Source of the DNA: UBA6107 sp034430175
Lineage (GTDB): Bacteria > Chloroflexota > Anaerolineae > Anaerolineales > Anaerolineaceae
Direction: 5' to 3'
Assembly: GCA_034430175.1 (NCBI GenBank)
Contig: DAOUFI010000015.1
Coordinates: 1-64,000, forward strand
Length of the DNA stretch: 64,000 bases
Position 1 is the stretch's first letter; each line of letters opens with the position of its first letter. The notes under the pieces were generated by a model. That model was not told where the DNA came from and searched no databases. It worked only from the letters and a program-made list of their open reading frames with translations. A program made the translations under genes and the position numbers. Below are positions 33,812-41,119 of the stretch, in pieces.

Positions 33812-34729
33812 CTAGTAAAGAGTCTTCAAGAACTGAGGAAATCCATGACGATACTGGTCATAGAATTTTTGCAATCCACCTTCAAAATCTGGCAGAGTAT
33901 GCCCCAGAGCGGCACTGATCTTCGCGGTATTGAGGGTGAGGTTATGCGATCGTGCTGCCTTCAACCCACCGTCATCCACCGAAGCGGGGGTAAGCAAACT
34001 ACCATCGAAACCGAACTTGGCAGCGATAGCCTGACCAAAATCGAATTTTGACATCGGTTGCGCGCCAACCACGTGGTAGATACCCTTCAGGTCAAGATCG
34101 ATAGCTTCCATCAAGGTGTTGACCAGGTCAATCACCATGAACGGGCAGAACCGCACATCTGAGAATCCTTTGATAGGGTTTCCGGCTGCCAGGTTGGTGA
34201 CGAACCACTCCGCCAGGCTTCGTTTTCCAGTCTGGCTCCAACCGTAGAAGTTTACGCGCGCGATCATCGCGTCTGGGTTGGCTTTAGCCACCGCTTTTTC
34301 GCCGCCCAGCTTGGTGGCGGCATATATGCTCAATGGATTCGGCTCATCGGTTTCAAGGTAATCTCCCCTGACGCCGTCGAAAACCGCGTCAGTTGAAATA
34401 TGGACCATTTTTGCGTTATGTTGAGCCGCCAGCGCCGCGATCCGCCCAGGTAATTGAGCGTTAACCATTTCGGCCAGCTCCGGTTTGGATTCGCAATCAT
34501 CCACGTTCGCCATGGCCGCGCAATGGATAACCGCCTGAGGACTTTCTTCTTCGAACAACCGCTCCAGAACGCCAGGCTCAGTCAGTTCAGCCTGGACGCT
34601 CTTGAAATTAACCCATTTGAAGGGCTGGGTGTTGGCCACACCGATCACCTGGTGTTTCTTCCCATCCACAGCCAGAGCCAGATTCAGGCCAAGCAATCCG
34701 CTTGCCCCGGTGAGCAGGATACGCGTCAT
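33812..34729 (-). CDS. dTDP-4-dehydrorhamnose reductase-like protein (RmlD family)
   Basis: 305 aa from ATG 34729, which overlaps the PseB stop as ATGA. RILLTGASGLLGLNLAL, CAAMANVDDCESKPE, HISTDAVFDG and YAATKLGGEKAV (Tyr/Lys pair) are classic RmlD features. No RmlA, B or C genes are near, so rhamnose is unlikely. With PseB directly upstream it probably reduces a 4-keto sugar nucleotide, comparable to SpsK or the FnlB/CapF-type reductases. Confidence 0.84.
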   Translation of the reverse strand: MTRILLTGASGLLGLNLALAVDGKKHQVIGVANTQPFKWVNFKSVQAELTEPGVLERLFEEESPQAVIHCAAMANVDDCESKPELAEMVNAQLPGRIAALAAQHNAKMVHISTDAVFDGVRGDYLETDEPNPLSIYAATKLGGEKAVAKANPDAMIARVNFYGWSQTGKRSLAEWFVTNLAAGNPIKGFSDVRFCPFMVIDLVNTLMEAIDLDLKGIYHVVGAQPMSKFDFGQAIAAKFGFDGSLLTPASVDDGGLKAARSHNLTLNTAKISAALGHTLPDFEGGLQKFYDQYRHGFPQFLKTLY

Positions 34730-35733
34730 CCCAACTTCCCGGCAAGATAATCGGCTTCGATGGGAGCGATGATCTGGCTGATCTGTTCGACATTCAACCA
34801 TTCGTCGTTGGTGTTGCTAGCATATCGGAAACCGTCCGGCAGTAATTTACCTTTCGCTTCCCAATCACGCCCAAACCATAACGCCTCAGCGGGTTGAACC
34901 ACATACATGTCATCCAATTCGACTGTTTGGCGAGCTTCGTCGTCCGAGATCAAGACCTCGTGTAGTTTTTCACCTGGACGAATGCCAATGATTTCCACTT
35001 TCGCCTTGGGAGCAATGGCCTTCGCCAGGTCTACCACGGTCATCGAAGGGATCTTTGGAACAAACACTTCGCCACCGTGCATGTTCTCAGCGGCACGGAT
35101 GACAAATCGTACTCCCTGCTCCAGGCTAATCCAGAATCGGGTCATGCGATCATCGGTGACGGTCACTTTTCCGGATTCGCGTTGCTTGAGGAAGACTGGC
35201 ACCACACTGCCGCGACTGCCAACCACGTTGCCGTATCGGACGCAGGAGAAGCGGGCGTTCTTTCCGCCGGCATAAGCGTTCGATTGAACGATCAATTTCT
35301 CAGCAGCCAGCTTGGTGGCGCCGTAAAGGTTGACGGGGTTGACCGCTTTGTCGGTGCTTAGGGCAACCACGTTCTTCACACTGGTATCGATCGCAGCGTC
35401 AATGACATTGCTGCTGCCAAGGATGTTGGTTTTAATCGCTTCCATTGGGTTATATTCACAAGCGGGCACCTGTTTCAAGGCCGCCGCGTGAATGACGATA
35501 TCAACACCCTCGAACGCTCGTTTCAACCTGGGCAGATCACGAATATCTCCGATGAAATAACGCAGACTCGGGTCATCGTAACCGGCGACCCGCATTTCGT
35601 GCTGTTTCAACTCATCACGGCTGAAAACGATGATCTTGGCCGGGTGATATTCATTGAGCATCACCTGGATAAATTTCTTGCCAAACGAACCGGTACCGCC
35701 GGTTACCAGTACAACTTTATTTGTCCAATCCAT
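34726..35733 (-). CDS. pseB: UDP-GlcNAc 4,6-dehydratase (inverting), PseB type
   Basis: 335 aa. VLVTGGTGSFGKKFI (NAD(P) loop), FSRDELKQHEM, IHAAALKQVPACEYNP, LSTDKAVNPVNLYGATK with the Asp-Lys pair and Tyr-x3-Lys of inverting dehydratases, RYGNVVGSRGSVVP, RPGEKLHE. The length and motifs fit PseB/FlaA1: UDP-GlcNAc to the 4-keto-6-deoxy-L-arabino-hexulose. A PseC aminotransferase is expected next in pseudaminate pathways, but an RmlD-like reductase is found instead. Confidence 0.9.
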   Translation of the reverse strand: MDWTNKVVLVTGGTGSFGKKFIQVMLNEYHPAKIIVFSRDELKQHEMRVAGYDDPSLRYFIGDIRDLPRLKRAFEGVDIVIHAAALKQVPACEYNPMEAIKTNILGSSNVIDAAIDTSVKNVVALSTDKAVNPVNLYGATKLAAEKLIVQSNAYAGGKNARFSCVRYGNVVGSRGSVVPVFLKQRESGKVTVTDDRMTRFWISLEQGVRFVIRAAENMHGGEVFVPKIPSMTVVDLAKAIAPKAKVEIIGIRPGEKLHEVLISDDEARQTVELDDMYVVQPAEALWFGRDWEAKGKLLPDGFRYASNTNDEWLNVEQISQIIAPIEADYLAGKLG

Positions 35734-35794
35734 AATTCACTTCCTGTACCTTCATAATTTTGGGCAAAAACAAAACTACGTTACGTCAACTAAA

Positions 35795-37387
35795 TTATCC
35801 TTCTTTTTGTTGAAAGGTCAAAAGTTCGAAGGTTTTATCAAACTTCTTTTTACCTTCAGCGGAAAGGACATATTTTAGTGAGTTGTTCTTAAAATCTTCA
35901 TTTCTGAACGAAAGATGCCAGGGATAGGGATGCGGGTATTCGAAGAAGAACAGGTAAGCATATTTCCAGGCCATTTCCATCTGCTCTTTGGTCAACCGGG
36001 TCTTTGCCGGGTTAGCCAGCAACTTGTTAAGAATCTTGAAGTAGTCCACCCACGATTCGGGATCGAAAGTGAAACCACGGCCGCGATAATGGGTCAGACC
36101 TGCGACTTCCACGGGAATACCGCTCATGGCCATTTCAAGACCAACAGTGGTGGTGTATACCAGACCGACGTCGGCAAGTTCCATCAGATCGTAGGTGTTA
36201 ATTTCTTCCTTTGGACCGATTACATGAATGTGATCAGGGAGATGCGGCAAGGCTTCACGAATTTTGTCATACACGGAACCATTTTTGATCTTCGCTTCGC
36301 CCGGGTGAATTCGGATCACGAGCTGAACGTCTTTGCGCTCGATGAAATACTGGATGGTTCGGATTATCCATTCAGTCATCGATTTTGAAAAAACCTGTCG
36401 CCCCAGGGTGAGACTGTCTCCCAACACGTTGGTCGGAAGCAATACCACTTTACGGTCGTCCAATTTTAGCGTTTCTTTTGCCAGCATGGCTCCCTTAGAT
36501 GGCGCAACTTGCCACTGTCTGGAGAAATTGGAGAAGAGCATGGCATTCTTACGCGAGGAGATCAAAGTTTCAATCTTCTCCTTTTGCGAATCGGTCAGTT
36601 TCATCGACGATTTTGTTTTCCAGAGCAAGCTGGTATCCTGACGCATGACTTCGCCGTTTTGGGTTAACCACATGGCTTGTTTTTGTTCACTGAACTCGTA
36701 AGTGACCACAGGAATCTTGAGGAATTGGCAAACACGGTAAGCGACACCCAATTCCATCACTGTTCCATTGGGGATTATTGCGGAATCAGGTTTATTTGAT
36801 CGCAAGTAGTTATACAAAACTTTGGCAGCATGCAAATTTCGTTCGTACCTGAAATGGTAGAACTCATTCTCCGGGTCCACCTCTTCCGTTTGGAAGGCAT
36901 ACATGTAATCGTATTCGGTGACTTGCTCGACCGCCTGTTTGATCACATCGGGTAATACCACATAAGAGCCATTAGATTGGAACAGATCGACCAGTTTCAT
37001 CACCGACTCTACCGGTTTGAGTACCGTTTTTGTATAGACAGCCTGGCGACGAATATCGAATTTTGGCTGAACGATACTCCACTTGGCATAAGGAAAATAA
37101 CCCAGGGTAACGTCATGACCCTGGCCAGCCAGGGCAATGCTCATCATGGAAATATGCTCCAGCCAGTAATGCATGGATGCGAAAAGAAAGATCTTTTTGC
37201 CAGGTTGGGCGTGCTTACTCGCGGTTTGAGCTGCCTCTATGGTTTCAGGCAGTACTTCTTTAATATGCCGAAGACTGTATCGCACGTTGGCAGGGTTATC
37301 AGAACGATGTACCAGCCAAAATACCTCAGCAGTCAGGGGAATGTCGCCAAGTATCTGCTTGATCCGATCCTTACGAGAGTCTGTCAT
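35795..37387 (-). CDS. Capsule-biosynthesis-type GT-B protein
   Basis: About 530 aa from ATG 37387, just past the Wzt stop; the upstream extension lies inside wzt. Helical N-terminal half with FLFASMHYWLEH and a middle ITYEF-like segment. C-terminal half: QLVIRIHPGEAKIKNG, HVIGPKEEINTYDLMELADVGLVYTTTVGLEMAMSGIPVEVAG, the pattern of KpsC/S-like or CDP-glycerol-type transferases, shared with the protein at 15637. Likely starts or extends the exported glycan, given its place next to the ABC exporter. Confidence 0.68.
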   Translation of the reverse strand: MTDSRKDRIKQILGDIPLTAEVFWLVHRSDNPANVRYSLRHIKEVLPETIEAAQTASKHAQPGKKIFLFASMHYWLEHISMMSIALAGQGHDVTLGYFPYAKWSIVQPKFDIRRQAVYTKTVLKPVESVMKLVDLFQSNGSYVVLPDVIKQAVEQVTEYDYMYAFQTEEVDPENEFYHFRYERNLHAAKVLYNYLRSNKPDSAIIPNGTVMELGVAYRVCQFLKIPVVTYEFSEQKQAMWLTQNGEVMRQDTSLLWKTKSSMKLTDSQKEKIETLISSRKNAMLFSNFSRQWQVAPSKGAMLAKETLKLDDRKVVLLPTNVLGDSLTLGRQVFSKSMTEWIIRTIQYFIERKDVQLVIRIHPGEAKIKNGSVYDKIREALPHLPDHIHVIGPKEEINTYDLMELADVGLVYTTTVGLEMAMSGIPVEVAGLTHYRGRGFTFDPESWVDYFKILNKLLANPAKTRLTKEQMEMAWKYAYLFFFEYPHPYPWHLSFRNEDFKNNSLKYVLSAEGKKKFDKTFELLTFQQKEG

Positions 37388-37388
37388 T

Positions 37389-38651
37389 TTAGGCTTCCTT
37401 GATCTCCCAGTCGAGCCGCGGGCGGACGGGGCCATTGCGGACTTCCACCCATTGCATACCCGGGGCGCCTGTGGAGTTCACATTGAAATTCAACGCTCTC
37501 TCATCGCCAAAGTATCTTTTGACCATATAGGAACTTGCGTTCATACCAATAACAAATCGACCTTCATTCAACATGTCCGCCGGGATGACGCACCGGCTGA
37601 TGTAATGTCCAGCTTTGCGAACTCGATAATGGTTGTATTTGGCAATATCATCGGTATCAAACGAAGTGAAAATAAACTCGCCTCGTGAAGTGAATAGGTA
37701 AATCCCCACCCGCAGCCCGGTGATATCAGCGGCAAGCTCATACTCCACCTCTACCGTGATCGGTTCAGTTGAAAGCTGATTGTCGGTGGTGATCCCCTTA
37801 GCAGTTTTTACGCGAACAGCGATCGGTTTGAACGGTGCCGCGCTATTTGGAATCTCATCGGGTGTGTAACGGTGTTCACCACCGCTTTCAAAATCATGCG
37901 TCAGGTAATAATCTACCGCTTTGGCAGTGGGGGCGCGCATGATCATCTGACCATTATCAAGCACAATACACTCACTGGTGAGACGTTGAATGGCCGACAT
38001 GTTGTGGCTAACGAACAAAACGGTACGACCTTCAGAAGCCACGTCGCTCATTTTTCCAAGACACTTGCGCTGGAACTCGGCGTCGCCAACCGCCAACACT
38101 TCGTCCACGACAAGAACCTCGGGTTCAAGATGTGCTGAAACGGCAAACGCCAGACGCATATACATACCACTGGAATAACGTTTCACCGGTGTATCGAGGA
38201 ACTTACCGATTTCGGAAAATGCTACGATCTCGTCGAATTTCCGATCGATCTCAGCGCGTTTCATTCCGAGGATAGCGCCGTTCAGGTAAATGTTCTCACG
38301 CCCGGTCAATTCGGGATGGAAACCGGTACCGACTTCAAGCAGCGATCCCACCCGGCCGTGGATCTCGGCATAGCCTTCTGTCGGTTCGGCTACACGTGAA
38401 AGAATCTTAAGGAGGGTGCTTTTTCCAGCGCCATTCTTGCCAATAATACCCATCACCTGGCCATGCTCAATTTCAAAAGATACGTGGCGCAACGCCCAGA
38501 ACTTGTTGCTACCGGCGGGGTTTAAAAGCATCTTCATCGGCGATTTGATCGTGTTCACAATCTTATCGCGCAGGGTTGCGTATTTGATATTTTCCTTGAA
38601 GATGTTATATTCTTTACCGATGTTTTCGACTCGGACTGCGATATTGCTCAT
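37389..38651 (-). CDS. wzt: Polysaccharide ABC exporter ATPase with Wzt C-domain
   Basis: 420 aa. Nucleotide-binding domain: Walker A GKNGAGKST (71-79), Q-loop region, signature YSSGMYMRLAF (159-169), Walker B LVVDEVLAVGD (180-190), switch His in FVSHNM. The C-terminal about 160 residues form a Wzt-like beta-sandwich, which in O-antigen exporters recognises the chain end. Its partner is the permease gene 10 bp downstream of its start. Energises export of the finished polysaccharide across the inner membrane. AAAGGA precedes the start. Confidence 0.92.
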   Translation of the reverse strand: MSNIAVRVENIGKEYNIFKENIKYATLRDKIVNTIKSPMKMLLNPAGSNKFWALRHVSFEIEHGQVMGIIGKNGAGKSTLLKILSRVAEPTEGYAEIHGRVGSLLEVGTGFHPELTGRENIYLNGAILGMKRAEIDRKFDEIVAFSEIGKFLDTPVKRYSSGMYMRLAFAVSAHLEPEVLVVDEVLAVGDAEFQRKCLGKMSDVASEGRTVLFVSHNMSAIQRLTSECIVLDNGQMIMRAPTAKAVDYYLTHDFESGGEHRYTPDEIPNSAAPFKPIAVRVKTAKGITTDNQLSTEPITVEVEYELAADITGLRVGIYLFTSRGEFIFTSFDTDDIAKYNHYRVRKAGHYISRCVIPADMLNEGRFVIGMNASSYMVKRYFGDERALNFNVNSTGAPGMQWVEVRNGPVRPRLDWEIKEA

Positions 38652-38661
38652 TGGTCGTCCT

Positions 38662-39516
38662 TTAGATCATATCTGCGAATTCACGTTCCATTCGGCGGAA
38701 GTAGAACAAACCGCTGATAAACATGAGGATCGAAATCAAAATGGAAATCACCATCAATAACGGTGAAATCGAGAAATCAGTTCCCAGCAAACAATGTCTG
38801 AAGCTTTCGATGACACCTGTCATCGGGTTCAACGAATATAGCCAGAGCCATTTTTGCGGGATCACCTTGGCAGAATAAAGTACCGGTGTGATGAAAAGCC
38901 ATAATTGAGTAACGAACGGTAAAATGTAGTTAAAGTCACGATAACGAACCATTAATGCCGAAGTCCAAAAACCGACCCCAAGCGCCGTTACAAGCGCCAG
39001 CAAGATAAGCACCGGCAACCAAAGAACACCGATGGTAGGCGCGTATTTATAAAAGATCATCAATCCGATAAGAATGACAAAGCTGATTAAAAAGTCGACC
39101 ACACTGGCCATAACTGATGACAGTGGAATGATCAAACGCGGGAAGTAAATCTTGGAAACCATATTCGAACTGGTGACCATCGATTTGCTGGCGACCGAAA
39201 GAGAAGTGCTGAACAGATCCCACGGCAAGTTACCGACAAAATAAAACAGCGGGTAAGGAATACCGTCTGAGGGCAGTTTGGCCAGCTTTCCAAAAAGGAC
39301 ACTAAACACGACCATGCTCAGGAAAGGTTTGAGGATCGCCCAGAGCACACCGAGCACAGACTGTTTGTAGCGTACTTTCAAGTCGCGCCAGGTGAGGAAA
39401 TATACCAGCTCGCGGTAAAGCCAGATATCTCGAAGATGCAGTCCGACCCACCCCTTCGAGGGACGTATCGTCACCACATCGATTTTTTTCTTTGTTTCAA
39501 TCGCAGTAGTTGTCAT
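38662..39516 (-). CDS. wzm: Polysaccharide ABC exporter permease
   Basis: 284 aa from ATG 39516; an in-frame upstream codon lies inside fcl. ABC-2 type: N-terminal cytoplasmic LYRELVYFLTWRDLKVRYKQSVLGVLWAILKP amphipathic/interface segment, then six predicted membrane helices ending in SGLFYFRRMEREFADMI. LNPMTGVIESFRH is the conserved loop before the last helices. Forms the channel with the Wzt ATPase. Confidence 0.92.
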   Translation of the reverse strand: MTTTAIETKKKIDVVTIRPSKGWVGLHLRDIWLYRELVYFLTWRDLKVRYKQSVLGVLWAILKPFLSMVVFSVLFGKLAKLPSDGIPYPLFYFVGNLPWDLFSTSLSVASKSMVTSSNMVSKIYFPRLIIPLSSVMASVVDFLISFVILIGLMIFYKYAPTIGVLWLPVLILLALVTALGVGFWTSALMVRYRDFNYILPFVTQLWLFITPVLYSAKVIPQKWLWLYSLNPMTGVIESFRHCLLGTDFSISPLLMVISILISILMFISGLFYFRRMEREFADMI

Positions 39517-39521
39517 AACTT

Positions 39522-40478
39522 TTATTTTGCTTTCATCGTAGATTCGTACCATTCAATGGTACGCCGCAGTCCTTCTTCAAAACCCACCTGGGCTTTGAAG
39601 CCAAACTCGCGTTCGGCACGGCTCACATCCAGGCGGCGGCGTGGCTGGCCATTTGGCTTATCTTTGTTCCAAACGATCTGTCCTTTATATTCGCATAACC
39701 GGGCAATAAGGGTAACCAGATCTTTGATACTGATCTCCATACCCGAACCCAGGTTGACCGGCTCGGATCCATTGTATTTCTCGGTTGCTAGCAGGATGCC
39801 TTCCGCTGCGTCTTCCACGTAAAGGAACTCGCGGGTGGGTGTACCATCGCCCCAAACTTCGATTGACGGCGCTCCCGCAGCTTTGGCTTCGAGGCATTTG
39901 CAGATGAGGGCCGGGATCACATGCGATGACTCAGGGTTGAAGTTATCGCGCGGTCCGTAGAGGTTAACCGGCATCAAAAAGATGGAATTGTAGCCGTATT
40001 GCTGGCGGTATGCCTGTGACTGGACTAGCAGCATCTTCTTGGCCAGGCCATACGGAGCGTTGGTCTCTTCGGGATAACCACCCCAAAGATCATCTTCCTT
40101 GAAGGGGACTGGAGTAAATTTAGGATAAGCGCAAATCGTACCCAGCGCTACGAATTTCGACACTTTGCGCTGCCAGGCTGCATGGATTAATTGCACACCC
40201 ATCATCAGGTTGTTATAGAAAAATTCCGCCGGATGCTCACGATTGGCACCAATACCGCCTACCTGCGCAGCCAGATGAATGATAATATCCGGTTTTGAGT
40301 CGTCCAACATCTTTTCGATCGAATCGATCTTCGTCAGGTCGTAATCTTCGATCTTTGGAATGAAGACTTCCGCTCCACGAGTGTTCAATTTCTCTACAAC
40401 GAAAGAACCCAGAAAACCGGCGCCGCCGGTGACACAAACACGCTTGCCCTGCCAAAACGGATTGATTGATCCAGTCAT
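39522..40478 (-). CDS. fcl: GDP-L-fucose synthase
   Basis: 318 aa. VCVTGGAGFLGSFV, HLAAQVGGIGANREHPAEF, GTICAYPKFTPVPF (the common variant of SSCIYP), NAPYGLAKKM (Tyr/Lys), NLYGPRDNFNPESSHVIPALI (with the conserved His) and WGDGTPTREFLYVEDAA. Epimerises and reduces GDP-4-keto-6-deoxymannose to GDP-L-fucose. The GDP-mannose 4,6-dehydratase (gmd) that supplies its substrate is not in the window. Overlaps the regulator stop by 4 bp; GGAGG upstream. Confidence 0.92.
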   Translation of the reverse strand: MTGSINPFWQGKRVCVTGGAGFLGSFVVEKLNTRGAEVFIPKIEDYDLTKIDSIEKMLDDSKPDIIIHLAAQVGGIGANREHPAEFFYNNLMMGVQLIHAAWQRKVSKFVALGTICAYPKFTPVPFKEDDLWGGYPEETNAPYGLAKKMLLVQSQAYRQQYGYNSIFLMPVNLYGPRDNFNPESSHVIPALICKCLEAKAAGAPSIEVWGDGTPTREFLYVEDAAEGILLATEKYNGSEPVNLGSGMEISIKDLVTLIARLCEYKGQIVWNKDKPNGQPRRRLDVSRAEREFGFKAQVGFEEGLRRTIEWYESTMKAK

Positions 40479-40951
40479 TCTTTTTCCTCCGATTCGATGT
40501 ATACCCTTAAGCCATTAATGCGAAGCAACGGAGCGTTACCGTCATTGGTGATCCGCATGTTCTGTTCCAGGCAGGTCAACCGGCAAATCTCCGCCACATC
40601 CCCATCGCCCTCGATGCGTACCTGATCGATTCCTGACTCCTGAAGGTCCACCAGCACAGCAATGGCGCGCCGACGTACCAGACGATAGAGGTTAAAGGAA
40701 TTTTGGATGTAATCCAAGGTCAGGCGCGTTCGTAGCGCAATGCCTTCGGGTGTAATGATGTATTTGAGTTTGCGGCGTTCAGCACGGCTGACTTTGACGT
40801 ACCCCTTTTCGATCAGCCTTTTTAGATGCCAATTGATTGTGCCTACCGCCACTTCAAGCCCTGATGCCAGGGCCGCTTGAGTCGTATCCGGATCTTTCTC
40901 GATGTTTTCCAGGATGACGAGGTCTCGCTCGATGGAATTATCCAGGCTCAT
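40475..40951 (-). CDS. Winged-helix regulator at the head of the polysaccharide operon
   Basis: 158 aa. Residues about 10-75 form a winged helix of the MarR/ArsR-like group: ILENIEKDPDTTQAALASGLEVAVGTINWHLKRLIEKGYVKVSR, with a beta-hairpin wing (RRKLKYIITPEG). A C-terminal domain (VRRRAIAVLVDLQESGIDQVRIEGDGDVAEICRLTC) looks like a small Rossmann-like sensing part and may bind a nucleotide sugar. It is the first gene of the operon and the inverted repeat at 40963 sits over its promoter, so it may repress or activate its own transcript. GGAG precedes the start. Confidence 0.83.
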   Translation of the reverse strand: MSLDNSIERDLVILENIEKDPDTTQAALASGLEVAVGTINWHLKRLIEKGYVKVSRAERRKLKYIITPEGIALRTRLTLDYIQNSFNLYRLVRRRAIAVLVDLQESGIDQVRIEGDGDVAEICRLTCLEQNMRITNDGNAPLLRINGLRVYIESEEKE

Positions 40952-40962
40952 TCATCTCCAAT

Positions 40963-40977
40963 ATTCAATCGTTGAAT
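40963..40977. promoter_or_regulatory. Inverted repeat operator candidate
   Basis: ATTCAATCGTTGAAT: 6-bp perfect arms with a 3-bp centre. It overlaps the -10 and lies over the probable transcription start of the polysaccharide operon, a typical repressor position. Best candidate binding protein: the winged-helix product of the first gene. Confidence 0.6.
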
Positions 40978-41003
40978 TATACCGCTGCTTGGAAATAGGT
41001 CAA
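40976..41003 (-). promoter_or_regulatory. Main promoter of the polysaccharide operon
   Basis: Minus strand: TTGACC (40998-41003), 16-bp spacer, TATAAT (40976-40981), 25 nt before the regulator start codon. Near-consensus; it could drive most of the minus-strand genes down to 22 kb and beyond. Confidence 0.85.
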
Positions 41004-41076
41004 GCCCTCATATTTAAAAGTAGGGAAAGCGTAGGGATAACGTCGGTTTTACCGGTTTTTCCACCCTCATCCACTG

Positions 41077-41082
41077 TATAAT
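41077..41082 (+). promoter_or_regulatory. -10 element of the plus-strand GT-C gene
   Basis: TATAAT preceded directly by TG, 37 nt before the ATG at 41120; no clear -35. It is divergent to the polysaccharide promoter about 75 bp away. Confidence 0.5.
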
Positions 41083-41119
41083 ATGTTCAATTTACCCAAC
41101 CACTCGAGGGATCATTACC

